Assembly (NCBI RefSeq): GCF_042658925.1
Contig: NZ_JBHSRF010000049.1
Coordinates: 1 to 64,000, forward strand
Reading direction: 5' to 3'
From: Sphaerisporangium aureirubrum
GTDB lineage: Bacteria > Actinomycetota > Actinomycetes > Streptosporangiales > Streptosporangiaceae
DNA length: 64,000 nucleotides
The notes under the pieces are model-generated. The model was not told the origin of the DNA. It saw only the letters and a program-made list of their open reading frames with translations, and did no database searches. Position numbers and translations under genes: made by a program. Each line of letters opens with the position of its first letter. Position 1 is the first letter of the stretch. Positions 46,798 through 58,062 of the stretch are shown here, piece after piece.

Positions 46798-47859
46798 CTA
46801 GCGCTTCTTCCGTTTGGCCGTCGCGACCGAGCCGCCGCCGCTCTTGGCGATGACCGCGGCCGGCTCCTTGCGCTTGGTCACGGCGTCCTGCAAGGCCGCG
46901 CCGCGATGGACGGCGAGCCGCTTGGCGATCGCGATGTACTTCGGCTCGCGCTCCTTGAGCAGGACCAGCATCGGCGTGGCCACGCACAGCGAGGAGTACG
47001 TGCCGACGATCATGCCGACGAACAGCGCCAGCGACAGGTCCTTCAGCGTGCCCGCGCCGAGCAGCGTGGTGCCGATGAACAGGATCGCCGCCACCGGGAG
47101 GATCGCGACCAGCGAGGTGTTGAGCGACCGGATCAGCGTGTGGTTGAGGGCGTTGTTGGCGGCCTCGGTGTAGGTCATCTTGGAGTTCGTGCCGAGCTTG
47201 GCCGTGACCTCCTTGATCATGTCGAACACCACGACCGCGTCGTACAGCGAATAACCGAGGATGGTGAGGAAGCCCAGCATGGTGGCCGGGGTCACCTCGA
47301 AGCCCGACCACGCGTACACGCCCGCGGTGATGATCAGGTCGTGGATGAGCGCCACCACCGCGGCCAGCGCCATCTTCCACTCGAAGGCCATCGTGAGGTA
47401 CAGGATGATCGCGATCATGAACACGATCAGGCCGATGACCGCCTTGCGCAGCACCTCACCGCCCCACGTCGCGCCGATGATCTGCTTGCTCACCTGGTTG
47501 TCCGGGATGCCGAACTCGCGCGAGACGGCGTTCTGCACCCGGGTCACCTCGTCGGTCGGCATCGTCTCGGTGGTGACCCGCCAGCGCGGCCCGGACTCCT
47601 GCACGATGACCTGGTGGACGCCGGCGTCCTCGAACGTCGACCGCACCTGCTCGATGGTGGACGACGCCGGCTTGGTGAAGCTGAAGACCGAGCCGCCCTT
47701 GAACTCCACGCCGAGGTTGAGGCCCTGGATGACCAGGCCGAGCACCGAGATCAGCAGGAGCGAACCGGACAGGATGGACCACAGCTTGTAGCGCCCGACG
47801 AAGTCGATGTCGACCTCGCCGCGGTACAGGCGGCGCCCGATTCTTCCGATGGCCGACAT
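46798..47859 (-). CDS. secF: protein translocase subunit SecF
   Basis: The 353-residue RND-type membrane protein assists SecYEG by using the proton gradient. It has six predicted membrane helices, the first P domain with GVEFKGGS, and the signature ILGYSLYDAVVVFD and LNTSL.AILPV stretches. The C-terminal tail is Lys/Arg/Ala-rich. ATG 47859 overlaps the secD stop by one base. Confidence 0.96.
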   Translation of the reverse strand: MSAIGRIGRRLYRGEVDIDFVGRYKLWSILSGSLLLISVLGLVIQGLNLGVEFKGGSVFSFTKPASSTIEQVRSTFEDAGVHQVIVQESGPRWRVTTETMPTDEVTRVQNAVSREFGIPDNQVSKQIIGATWGGEVLRKAVIGLIVFMIAIILYLTMAFEWKMALAAVVALIHDLIITAGVYAWSGFEVTPATMLGFLTILGYSLYDAVVVFDMIKEVTAKLGTNSKMTYTEAANNALNHTLIRSLNTSLVAILPVAAILFIGTTLLGAGTLKDLSLALFVGMIVGTYSSLCVATPMLVLLKEREPKYIAIAKRLAVHRGAALQDAVTKRKEPAAVIAKSGGGSVATAKRKKR

Positions 47860-49613
47860 CAGCCCTCCTGGGAGACGGTCGTACGGGCGGTGGTCGTCGT
47901 GTCGCGGCTCATCCGCTCGGCGTCCAGGCCGGAGAGCTTGTGGCCCTTGGAGAAGAACGGCAGGCGGGCGAGCATGGCCACGAACGGCTTGGTGAAGACG
48001 AAGACCACCGCGATGTCGATCAACGTGGTGAGGCCCATGGCGAAGGCGAAGCCGGCGACGCCGCCCACGGCCAGGAAGTACAGCACGACGGCGGCGATGA
48101 ACATGACCGCGTCGGCGATCAGGATCGTGCGCCGGGCGCGCACCCAGGCCACCTCGACGGCGACCCGCAGCGAGCGCCTGCCCTCCTTCATCTCGTCGCG
48201 CATTCGTTCGAAGTACACGATGAAGGAGTCCGCCGTGATGCCGATCGACACCACCAGGCCGATGATGTGCGGCAGCGACAGCCGGAAGTTGGCGTTGTGG
48301 CCGAGCAGCACGACCGCCTGGTACGTCAGGATGGTCGCCACCACCAGGCTCGCCACCGCGACCAGGCCGAGCCCGCGGTAGTACAGCAGGCAGTAGAGGA
48401 CCACCAGGGCGAGACCGAAGGCGCCCGCGAGCAGACCGCCGCGGAGCTGGTCGGCGCCGAGCGTCGAGGACACCTCTTCGATCGAGCTCTGGACGAACTT
48501 CAACGGCAGCGCGCCGTACTTGAGCTGGTCGGCCAGGTCGGTGGCGGTCACCTGCGTGAAGCTGCCGGAGATGCGCGCCTGGCCGCCGGGGATCGGCTCC
48601 TCGATGACCGGGGAGGAGATGACCAGGCTGTCCAGCACCATCGCGAGCTGGTTGCGCGGCTGGGGCTGGCTGGTGATCGCGCCGGTGATCTTGGAGAACT
48701 GGCTGGCGCCCTGGCTCTTGAAGGTGACCTGGACGATCCACTCACCGGTGGTCGGGTCGACGCCCGCGCTGGCCGTGGAGACCTCGGTGCCCTTCACCGC
48801 CGCCTTGTCCAGGATGTACTTGGCCGTGCCGTCGTTGCTGCACGCGACGAACTGCTTGTTCGGGTCGTCCTGAACGCCCTGGCCGCGGTCCTTCTTGGTG
48901 CAGTCGAGCGTGCGGAACTGCTCGAGCACGGCAGGGTCGATACCGGTGGGGTCCACCCCGGCGAGGGGGTCCTGCTCGGCGGGCGGGGCGCTCGCGGACG
49001 CCGAGGCGCTCGGGTCCGGGGTCGCCGCGCCGGAAGCGGACGCGGACGCCGAGGCAGATGGCGTGGTGCCCGGGCTCGGGCTGGTCAGCGCCGAGGACAG
49101 CGCGCGGCCGGCCGGCGTGGAGCTCGGCGCGGGCGCGGCGGTCGACGACGGCTTGGCGGTCGCGGAGGGCGCGGGCGTCCCGGACGTGCCGGGCGAGGCC
49201 GGGGCGGTCGGCATCTTGCCGGGCACGGCGTTCGCCGCGGCCACGCCGAGCACCTGACGGAAGCGCAGCTCGGCGGTGGTGCCGACCCGCTTGACGACCT
49301 CGGCCTGGCCCGCTCCCGGCACGGAGATGACGATGTTGTCGCCCGACTTGGCGACCTCGGCGTCGGAGATGCCGCCGCCGTTCACCCGCTCGCGGATGAT
49401 GCTGACAGCCAGGTCGAGACTCTCCTGGGAGGGGGTCTGGCCGCTCTGGGTGACCGGGGAGAGGGTCACCGTGGTGCCGCCGGCGAGGTCGAGGCCGTAC
49501 TTGGGGACGAGTGCCTTCTGCAGGAACATCGCCGCGCCCATGGCGAGGATGAGCGCCAGAAGAGCCAGGAGCACACGTCCCGGCCTGCTCTGGCTACTTG
49601 TCGATGGGGCCAC
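47859..49613 (-). CDS. secD: protein translocase subunit SecD
   Basis: The 584-residue partner of SecF has an N-terminal membrane helix, the GLDLAGGT motif (residues 40-47) and a large periplasm-side P1 domain. Five further helices carry GIVVSIGITADSFIVYFERMRDE-type motifs. A low-complexity Ser/Ala/Pro/Thr stretch occupies about residues 131-215 inside the P1 domain, so the protein is longer than typical SecD. GTG 49613 has only a weak upstream GAAAGAA. Confidence 0.96.
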   Translation of the reverse strand: MAPSTSSQSRPGRVLLALLALILAMGAAMFLQKALVPKYGLDLAGGTTVTLSPVTQSGQTPSQESLDLAVSIIRERVNGGGISDAEVAKSGDNIVISVPGAGQAEVVKRVGTTAELRFRQVLGVAAANAVPGKMPTAPASPGTSGTPAPSATAKPSSTAAPAPSSTPAGRALSSALTSPSPGTTPSASASASASGAATPDPSASASASAPPAEQDPLAGVDPTGIDPAVLEQFRTLDCTKKDRGQGVQDDPNKQFVACSNDGTAKYILDKAAVKGTEVSTASAGVDPTTGEWIVQVTFKSQGASQFSKITGAITSQPQPRNQLAMVLDSLVISSPVIEEPIPGGQARISGSFTQVTATDLADQLKYGALPLKFVQSSIEEVSSTLGADQLRGGLLAGAFGLALVVLYCLLYYRGLGLVAVASLVVATILTYQAVVLLGHNANFRLSLPHIIGLVVSIGITADSFIVYFERMRDEMKEGRRSLRVAVEVAWVRARRTILIADAVMFIAAVVLYFLAVGGVAGFAFAMGLTTLIDIAVVFVFTKPFVAMLARLPFFSKGHKLSGLDAERMSRDTTTTARTTVSQEG

Positions 49614-49656
49614 TGGTGGTCAGTTCTTTCGTCAAGGGGTTTGCGATGATCCTAGG

Positions 49657-50031
49657 TCAGGACTTCTTGTCGGCCGAACCCTCGTTCGTGCCGCGCTCGG
49701 CGGCGTCGGCGATCGGCTCGTCGACGACGGTGTCGGTGACACCCTCATCATTGTCCACCGTCTCCTCCTCCACCGGTGTCACCACGCGGCCGATCGACCC
49801 CTTGACCCAGCGGGTCTCCACGCCGGGAGCGACCTCGAGGACCACGTCGTCGTCCTGGACGGCGACGACGGTGGCGAACAGGCCGGTGGTGGTCATCACC
49901 CGGCTGCCCGGCACCAGGCTGTTCTGCATCTGTACCTGCTCCTGCTGCCGCTTGCGCTGCGGGCGGATGAGCAGGAAATAAAAGACCACGACCAGCAAGA
50001 TCAGTGGCAAGAATGATCCAAGGCCCTGCAC
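49657..50031 (-). CDS. yajC: preprotein translocase subunit YajC
   Basis: The 124-residue single-pass membrane protein has a membrane helix (residues 8-24, LPLILLVVVFYFLLIRP), the conserved PQRKR turn and GSRVMTTTGLFATVVAV. An acidic C-terminal tail follows. It is the first gene of yajC-secD-secF. GTG 50031 is the likely start. Confidence 0.95.
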   Translation of the reverse strand: MQGLGSFLPLILLVVVFYFLLIRPQRKRQQEQVQMQNSLVPGSRVMTTTGLFATVVAVQDDDVVLEVAPGVETRWVKGSIGRVVTPVEEETVDNDEGVTDTVVDEPIADAAERGTNEGSADKKS

Positions 50032-50391
50032 GGGGGCTTCCTTCCGGTTTGAACTGACCGGCCTGCGACCGGAGGTCTGGCGACTAGGGCACGCACGCTG
50101 AGCGTCTCAGCGTACACATGCAGCCAAGCCACGGAGTTTAGGCGAGCTTGTCAAAGCCCGGCAACGACCCCACGAACCGGCGCACGGGAAAGTTCCCGTT
50201 GTCACCGATCTGTGACCGGTCCCTGCGGTTATTTTGAAATTTTCAGCTCGAGCCCTCCTACCTGCACACGTACCCCCTTCAGGCCCGGTCCCACCGTCGT
50301 CCCGGAAGTCTTCACAGCACCCGGTGTCCTCTTGTGGGAGCGTGAGCCGAATGCCGTTGTAAACACGGCGGTCAAGGCCGCCGGCGGCCGT
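50032..50391. other. intergenic region between ruvB and yajC
   Basis: These 360 bases carry no gene. The segment near 50220-50245 is AT-rich (GTTATTTTGAAATTTTCAGC), unusual for this genome. A yajC promoter candidate is listed separately; no ruvB terminator hairpin was evident. Confidence 0.5.
50135..50164 (-). promoter_or_regulatory. candidate yajC-secDF promoter
   Basis: TTGCCG (50164-50159) and TAAACT (50140-50135) are separated by 18 bases on the minus strand, about 105 bases before the yajC start. Confidence 0.4.
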
Positions 50392-51447
<1,056 letters not shown>

Positions 51448-51454
51448 CGCTTCC

Positions 51455-52075
51455 CTATCTCACGCTCAGGGCCCGCAGGGCGGACTTCAGCAGGGCGGCG
51501 ACGGCGGGGGCGCGGCCCGCGGCGACGTCGGCGTCGGCCTGCGGGGCGACGGCCGCGACGGCCTCGTCGGCGTCCCTGGCGGAGTAGCCGAGGTTCACCA
51601 GGGCCGAGTGGACCTGGTCGCGCCAGGAAGCCTGGCGGGCGTGGCCGTTCAGGGCCGCGTCGACGGCCTCGGCGGGGGTGCCGAGTTTGTCCTTCAGCTC
51701 CAGGATGATGCGCTGGGCGCCCTTCTGGCCGATGCCGGGGACCATGGTCAGCGTCTTGACGTCGGCGCTCGCCACGGCGACCCGCAGGGCGTTCGGGGTG
51801 TGCACGGCCAGCATGGCGAGGGCCAGCCTGGGGCCGACGCCGGAGGCGGTCTGCAGCATCTCGAAGGTGAGGCGCTCGTCGTCGGTGGCGAAGCCGTAGA
51901 GGGTCAGCGACTCCTCGCGGACCACCAGGGACGTGGCGAGACGGCCCTGCTCACCGGCCCGCAGCGTGGCGAGGGTGCCCGGGGCGCAGTGGACCAGCAT
52001 CCCGACCCCGCCGACCTCCAGCACCGCCGAGTCCGGCCCGACGGCCGCCACCCGGCCCGCGACCGACGCGATCAT
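51455..52075 (-). CDS. ruvA: Holliday junction DNA-binding subunit RuvA
   Basis: The 206-residue protein has an N-terminal OB fold, two helix-hairpin-helix motifs (SGVGPRLALAML and VPGIGQKGAQRII) and a C-terminal RuvB-contact domain. ATG 52075 overlaps the ruvC stop as ATGA. Confidence 0.96.
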   Translation of the reverse strand: MIASVAGRVAAVGPDSAVLEVGGVGMLVHCAPGTLATLRAGEQGRLATSLVVREESLTLYGFATDDERLTFEMLQTASGVGPRLALAMLAVHTPNALRVAVASADVKTLTMVPGIGQKGAQRIILELKDKLGTPAEAVDAALNGHARQASWRDQVHSALVNLGYSARDADEAVAAVAPQADADVAAGRAPAVAALLKSALRALSVR

Positions 52076-52665
52076 CCGTCCACCTCTTCCACTGCGCGCG
52101 GCTTGACGCGGCCCGCGCCGGCCGCCGCCGGGGCGGTGCTCCTGGCCTTGGCGACGGCCTCGTTGAGGCGGTTCTGGGTGCCGCCGCGCCAGATGTGGCA
52201 GATGGCCAGCGCCAGGGCGTCGGCGGCGTCGGCGGGCTTGGGCATGGCCTGGAGGCGCAGCAGGCGGGTGACCATGGCGCCGATCTGGGCCTTGTCGGCG
52301 TTGCCGTAGCCGGTGATGGCGGCCTTGACCTCGGACGGGGTGTGCAGCGCCACGGGCAGGCCGCGGCGCGCGGCGCAGACGATGGCGACGGCGGACGCCT
52401 GGGCGGTGCCCATGACCGTGCGCAGGTTGCTCTGGCTGAAGACGCGCTCGACGGCCACGGCGTCCGGCTCGACGTCGTCCAGCCAGCGCTCGATCTCGGC
52501 CTCGATGGCCACCAGCCGCGCCCCGATGTCGTCGCCCGCCGGAGTGCGCGCCACCCCGACCCGCACCAGCGTGAGCGGCGCGCCGGCGCGTCCCTCGACG
52601 GCGCCGAGACCGCACCGGGTCAGCCCGGGATCGACCCCCATCACCCGCAGCCGCGGCAGCCGCAC
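52072..52665 (-). CDS. ruvC: crossover junction endonuclease RuvC
   Basis: The RNase H-fold nuclease cuts Holliday junctions. The acidic residues are Asp of MGVDPGLTRCG, the Glu of VAVERVF and the Asp pair near DAADALALAICH. GTG 52665 has GGGAGG seven bases upstream and gives 197 residues. The inner GTG 52644 or ATG 52641 would start closer to the catalytic Asp, as in many RuvC proteins. Confidence 0.95.
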   Translation of the reverse strand: MRLPRLRVMGVDPGLTRCGLGAVEGRAGAPLTLVRVGVARTPAGDDIGARLVAIEAEIERWLDDVEPDAVAVERVFSQSNLRTVMGTAQASAVAIVCAARRGLPVALHTPSEVKAAITGYGNADKAQIGAMVTRLLRLQAMPKPADAADALALAICHIWRGGTQNRLNEAVAKARSTAPAAAGAGRVKPRAVEEVDG

Positions 52666-52766
52666 CAGCCCGCCTCCCACCCGCCGAACACCTGTTCGGC
52701 GCAGACTGTACCCGCATCCGCGATCCCGCGCACGCACCGCCTTCCGCGTGCCCGGGCGCCCCTGGA

Positions 52767-53939
52767 TCAGAAGTAGTCGATCAGGTAGGGCTTGGCGGCG
52801 AACACCGAGGACAGGGTCTCGTCGGTGTGGGGGGTGCCGCCGGTGAGGAGGCCGGCGCGGCGGAGGGTGGCGAGCTGGACGCCCGCGAACAGGGCCGACA
52901 TCCCGCCGATGGTGAGGTGGGGGACGGAGTGGGACTCGGCGGGCGGGGGGACGCGGGTGGCGGTCGCGGTGCCGGAGGCCACCGACAGGAGCCAGGTGCC
53001 GGAGTTGGCGGGACGCTCGGGGTCGTCGACGGCGACGACGGTCTCGGCGCTCACGGTCTCGGGGTAGCCCCGGGCGGCGACGGCGGCGGGGAGGTCGACC
53101 AGGCGGAACATCCACCGGGTGGCCGAGATGTGCTCGTCCTTGCGCTCCCGCAGGAGCCACAGCAGCGGGTCGTCCGGCTCGACGGTGGCGGTGACCGACC
53201 TGGCCACCGAGGACGAGGAGCCGACGAGCGCCCACAGCGCCCGCGCGGTGGCCTCCGACCCGGCGACGAGGTTGTCCACGTCCAGGTCGCCGCCGTCCCA
53301 GCAGTACGCCAGGAAGCCGTCGTCGGCGAGGTAGCAGTAATCGGTGTCGTCGGTCAGCCAGTGCCGCATCAGCCGCTCCTCCCACATGAGCGGCCCGGAG
53401 GCGCGGGTGGCGCCGTACACGCGGTCGAGCACCTTGCCGATCTCGGGGGCGTCGTCCGGCGCGACCCTGCGCAGCGGGACCCCGCCGCCGGCTCTGCCCT
53501 GGAGCAGGCGCAGGGCCTCGGTGGGGATGTTGACGCGGTAGCGGGCGCCGGCGTGCTCCCAGCCGAGGCTCCGGTAGATCTGCGTGGTGGCCGGGTAGAG
53601 CGCGGAGACGGCGTGACCGAGGTCGGCGCACCGCGCGAGCAGGCCGCGCATCAGCATGCGCCCGACGCCCCGCCCGCGGTCCTCCGGCGCCACGGTGACC
53701 CCCGCGATGCCGCCCATGGAGATGGGGCGGCCGTGCCACCACTGCACGTAGTTGTTGACCCTGCCTGCCCCCGTGAGGCGGGTGCCGTCGAACACCCCGA
53801 GGTAGCGGCCCTCGGGCATCAGGGGCGTGACCATGGTGCGCCAGGACGCGGCGTCGTCACCGGACAGCACGCCGAAGGCCCGGGTGCGGCAGTCGAGGAC
53901 GGCGTCCAGGTCGTCCACGGTCAGATCGCGAATCTCCAC
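52767..53939 (-). CDS. Eis-like GNAT N-acetyltransferase
   Basis: The roughly 390-residue protein matches the Eis architecture: an N-terminal GNAT domain, a second degenerate GNAT and a sterol-carrier-like C-terminal domain. The acetyl-CoA loop is VAPEDRGRGVGRMLMRGLL. Tyr122 in IYRSLGW fits the catalytic tyrosine. The C-terminal residue is Phe (IDYF), whose carboxylate acts as the base in Eis. Mycobacterial Eis acetylates aminoglycosides and other amines at several positions. Whether this one confers drug resistance is unknown. Confidence 0.85.
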   Translation of the reverse strand: MEIRDLTVDDLDAVLDCRTRAFGVLSGDDAASWRTMVTPLMPEGRYLGVFDGTRLTGAGRVNNYVQWWHGRPISMGGIAGVTVAPEDRGRGVGRMLMRGLLARCADLGHAVSALYPATTQIYRSLGWEHAGARYRVNIPTEALRLLQGRAGGGVPLRRVAPDDAPEIGKVLDRVYGATRASGPLMWEERLMRHWLTDDTDYCYLADDGFLAYCWDGGDLDVDNLVAGSEATARALWALVGSSSSVARSVTATVEPDDPLLWLLRERKDEHISATRWMFRLVDLPAAVAARGYPETVSAETVVAVDDPERPANSGTWLLSVASGTATATRVPPPAESHSVPHLTIGGMSALFAGVQLATLRRAGLLTGGTPHTDETLSSVFAAKPYLIDYF

Positions 53940-53993
53940 GACCGCCAAACCTACGGCGGGCCCCCGGGCCGGGTCTAATCGTTTTCCGCGCCG

Positions 53994-54743
<750 letters not shown>

Positions 54744-54746
54744 CGG

Positions 54747-55337
54747 CTAGAGCTCCCTCACCATCTCGACGAAATAAGAATGGACCCGCGCGTCCCCGGT
54801 CAGCTCGGGGTGGAATGACGTCGCGAGCAAAGGTCCCTGCCGGACCGCGACGATCCTATCCCCCGGTTCGGCCACACCCAGCACTTCCACGCCCGCGCCG
54901 ACCGATTCGACCCAGGGTGCGCGGATGAAGACGGCATGGAGCGGGCCGCGGCCGGCGAAGTCGAGGGTGGCCTCGAACGAGTCGATCTGCCGCCCGAAGG
55001 CGTTGCGCCGCACCACCATGTCGATGCCGCCGAGCGTCTGCTGGCCCGCGATGCCGCCCTCGATGCGGTCGGCGAGCATGATCATGCCGGCGCAGGACCC
55101 GAAGGTCGGCATGCCGGACTTGACGCGGATGCGCAGCGGCTCCAGCAGCTCGAACGCCTCGGCGAGCTTCCAGATGGTCGTCGACTCGCCGCCGGGCACG
55201 ACCAGCGCGTCCACGGCCTCCAGCTCGGCGGGCCTGCGGACCGCGACGGGCCGGGCGCCGGCGCTCTCAAGGGAGCGGGCGTGTTCACGCACATCGCCCT
55301 GCAGGGCTAGTACGCCGATGGTCGGCGCGGTCGTCAC
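54747..55337 (-). CDS. pdxT: pyridoxal 5'-phosphate synthase glutaminase subunit PdxT
   Basis: The 196-residue glutaminase supplies ammonia to PdxS. It has GVLALQGDVREH, VVPGGESTTIWKL, the catalytic cysteine in FGSCAGMIML, and the His-Glu pair in TSFHPELTGD. GTG 55337 has GAGGAA upstream. The gene is separated from its partner pdxS by phoD, so the two subunits may not be co-transcribed. Confidence 0.95.
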   Translation of the reverse strand: MTTAPTIGVLALQGDVREHARSLESAGARPVAVRRPAELEAVDALVVPGGESTTIWKLAEAFELLEPLRIRVKSGMPTFGSCAGMIMLADRIEGGIAGQQTLGGIDMVVRRNAFGRQIDSFEATLDFAGRGPLHAVFIRAPWVESVGAGVEVLGVAEPGDRIVAVRQGPLLATSFHPELTGDARVHSYFVEMVREL

Positions 55338-55402
55338 CGGTGGTTCCTCTCGATCGCTGTGCCAAAAAGCGTACGGCCAAGCCGCACGACACCCCAAACC
55401 GG

Positions 55403-56905
55403 TCAGGGCTGGCGGACCAGGCCGGGCACGCGGTCGGCGATGACGAAGGTGCTCGCGACGGTGACGGGCGCGCCGGGCAGCCGTACGTAGGGCAGCGTCT
55501 TGAACAGCGCGGTGAGCGCGGCCTGGTCGATCTTCAGGAGGATGTAGCCGCGCCTGCGCAGGTGGAACCGCAGGTGCGGATTGCGGGCCAGCAGCGCGTC
55601 CCGCGCCCGGTCGCCGTCGTGGCCGTCCCCGCCGCTGGTGACGGACGTGACGGCCAGCTCGGTGCCGACCACCGGCGAGCCGGGGTCGTCGTAGTCGAGC
55701 GCCAGGTCCCCCGCCCAGTGGGAGTGCACGTCGCCGGTGAGCACCACGGCGTTGCGCACCCCGGCGTCCATCCAGCCCCTGGTCACCCGGGTGCGGGAGC
55801 CGGAGTAGCCGTCCCAGGCGTCCTGCCGCACCACCTCCTCGCCGATGTCGTCGCCCCGGCCGCGGTGGCCGAAGAACACCTGCTGGCCGATCAGGTCCCA
55901 GCGGGCCCCCGAGCCGCGGAACCCGTCCAGCAGCCACCGCTCCTGGTCGGCCCCGGTGATCGTGCGGTCCTTCTTCGCGGCCTGCGGGCACTCCTGGAAG
56001 CCGGGGCCGCACGGCAGCGGGTCGCGGTACTGGCGGGTGTCCAGCATGTGCAGGGTCAGCAGGTCGCCCCACCGCAGCCGCCGGTAGAGGCGGATCCGCG
56101 GGCCCTTGGGCCTGGCGTCGGAGCGCAGCGGCATGTGCTCGTAGTACGCGCGGAACGCCGCGGCGCGCCGGGCGGAGGGCACCAGGCTCATCCAGTTGTT
56201 GGTGACCTCGTGGTCGTCCATGACCGACACCCAGGGCGCCACCGCGTGCGCGGCCCGCAGGTCGGGGTCGGTCTTGTACAGGGCGTGCCTGCGGCGGTAG
56301 TCGGCGAGCGTGCGGGACTCGTGGCCCTCATGGTCGCGGACGTTGCCGCCGGGGCAGGCGTGCTCGCCCTTGGCGTACTCGTAGATGTAGTCGCCGAGGT
56401 GGACGATCAGGTCGGGGCGCTCCTCGGCGACGCGGGCGTAGGCGGTGAAGTAGCCGTGCTGGTAGTTGGCGCACGAGGTGAGGGCCAGCGTGGCCGCCCC
56501 GCCGGGGACGCCGATCGCCGGCGCGGTGCGGGCCCGGCCCACCGGCGACACGTGCGGCCCGGCGCGGAAGCGGTACCAGTACTCGCGGCCCGGCTCCAGC
56601 CCGGTGACCTCGACGTGCACGCTGTGCGCCCATTCGCGGGCGGCGTCCTCGGTGCCGCGCCGCACCACGTGCTCGCAGGAGGGGTCGGCGGCGACCTCCC
56701 ACTGCACGGGCACGGTCTCCTTCGGCATGCCGCCGTGGCCGTCCTCGGCCATGGGCACCGGGGCGAGGCGCGTCCACAGCACGAAGCCGTCGGGGGCGGG
56801 GTCGCCGCTGGCGACGCCGAGGGTGAACGGATCGGCAGGCGGCAACCGCCGGGGCGGCATCCCTGACACCAGTCCCAGCACGAAGAACGATCGCCTGTCG
56901 ATCAC
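55403..56905 (-). CDS. phoD: PhoD-family alkaline phosphatase
   Basis: The 500-residue calcium/iron-type phosphodiesterase/phosphatase has an immunoglobulin-like N-terminal domain, then LGDYIYEYA, VMDDHEVTNNW, TLHMLDTRQYR and VVLTGDVHSHWA. These hold the metal-binding Asp, His and Cys-proximal residues. GTG 56905 starts IDRRSFFVLGLVSG, a short twin-arginine-like signal (DRRSFF) that suggests Tat export. The signal is unusually short, so a different start is possible. Confidence 0.9.
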   Translation of the reverse strand: MIDRRSFFVLGLVSGMPPRRLPPADPFTLGVASGDPAPDGFVLWTRLAPVPMAEDGHGGMPKETVPVQWEVAADPSCEHVVRRGTEDAAREWAHSVHVEVTGLEPGREYWYRFRAGPHVSPVGRARTAPAIGVPGGAATLALTSCANYQHGYFTAYARVAEERPDLIVHLGDYIYEYAKGEHACPGGNVRDHEGHESRTLADYRRRHALYKTDPDLRAAHAVAPWVSVMDDHEVTNNWMSLVPSARRAAAFRAYYEHMPLRSDARPKGPRIRLYRRLRWGDLLTLHMLDTRQYRDPLPCGPGFQECPQAAKKDRTITGADQERWLLDGFRGSGARWDLIGQQVFFGHRGRGDDIGEEVVRQDAWDGYSGSRTRVTRGWMDAGVRNAVVLTGDVHSHWAGDLALDYDDPGSPVVGTELAVTSVTSGGDGHDGDRARDALLARNPHLRFHLRRRGYILLKIDQAALTALFKTLPYVRLPGAPVTVASTFVIADRVPGLVRQP

Positions 56906-57031
56906 ATGACGATCATCAACTATCCACCGCAAACCCCAGGTATAGCGACACCCAGGTCACTGAGGGTATTTCCGGACGATAGCCCCATGTCTTCCCCGAT
57001 GCCGGAAACGTCCGGCACCGGCGGGCCGGGA

Positions 57032-57054
57032 CGGCCGCGGCGGATCCGCGGCCG
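57032..57054 (-). terminator. terminator after pdxS
   Basis: A 9-bp CGGCCGCGG/CCGCGGCCG stem with a 5-base loop lies 16 bases past the pdxS stop. It isolates pdxS from phoD. Confidence 0.6.
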
Positions 57055-57069
57055 GTCACCGGCGCCGTG

Positions 57070-57984
57070 TCACCAGCCGCGGGTGGCGAGCCGCTCGGAG
57101 TCGGGGAGGGTGGCGACGTTGATGCCGACCATCGCCTCGCCGAGCCCGCGGGAGACCTTGGCGATCACGTCGGGGTCGTCGTGGAAGGTGGTGGCCTTCA
57201 CGATGGCCGCCGCGCGCCGCGCCGGGTCGCCGGACTTGAAGATGCCCGAGCCGACGAACACGCCCTCGGCGCCGAGCTGCATCATCATCGCGGCGTCGGC
57301 CGGGGTGGCGATGCCGCCAGCGGTGAACAGCACGACCGGGAGCTTGCCCGCCTTGGCGACCTCGGCGACCAGCTCGTACGGGGCGCGCAGTTCCTTGGCG
57401 GCGGCGTACAGCTCGACCTCGTCCAGCGCGGCGAGGCGCTTGATGTCGCCGCGGATCTGGCGCATGTGGCGGGTCGCCTCGACGACGTTGCCGGTGCCCG
57501 CCTCGCCCTTGGAGCGGATCATGGCCGCGCCCTCGGAGATGCGGCGCAGGGCCTCGCCGAGGTTGGTGGCGCCGCACACGAAGGGGACGGTGAACGCCCA
57601 CTTGTCGATGTGGTTGGCCTCGTCGGCCGGGGTGAGCACCTCGGACTCGTCGACGTAGTCGACGCCGATGGCCTGGAGCACCTTGGCCTCGACGAAGTGG
57701 CCGATGCGGGCCTTGGCCATGACCGGGATCGACACGGCCTCGATGATGCCGTCGATCATGTCGGGGTCGCTCATGCGGGACACGCCGCCCTCGGCGCGGA
57801 TGTCGGCGGGCACGCGCTCCAGCGCCATGACGGCGACCGCGCCCGCATCCTCGGCGATCTTGGCTTGGTCCGGCGTGACGACGTCCATGATGACGCCGCC
57901 CTTCAGCATCTCCGCCATCCCCCGCTTCACGCGGGCGGTGCCGGTGACGGGGGCGTCGTTCACTTCGGGGGTGTGGCTGGACAC
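57070..57984 (-). CDS. pdxS: pyridoxal 5'-phosphate synthase subunit PdxS
   Basis: The 304-residue synthase subunit makes PLP from ribose 5-phosphate, glyceraldehyde 3-phosphate and ammonia. It has the DVVTPDQAKIAEDAGA strand, the lysine of MAKARIGHFVEA, GTGNVVEATRHMR and FTAGGIATPADAA. Start is GTG 57984 with GAGG upstream. Length is normal, and no catalytic residue is missing. Confidence 0.97.
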   Translation of the reverse strand: MSSHTPEVNDAPVTGTARVKRGMAEMLKGGVIMDVVTPDQAKIAEDAGAVAVMALERVPADIRAEGGVSRMSDPDMIDGIIEAVSIPVMAKARIGHFVEAKVLQAIGVDYVDESEVLTPADEANHIDKWAFTVPFVCGATNLGEALRRISEGAAMIRSKGEAGTGNVVEATRHMRQIRGDIKRLAALDEVELYAAAKELRAPYELVAEVAKAGKLPVVLFTAGGIATPADAAMMMQLGAEGVFVGSGIFKSGDPARRAAAIVKATTFHDDPDVIAKVSRGLGEAMVGINVATLPDSERLATRGW

Positions 57985-58062
57985 GGGGCATACCTCACGA
58001 GCACGACGATGGTTTCAGCTCTCATCGTAGGCGCTTTCCGGCCCGCCCCCCGACCACCGTAA

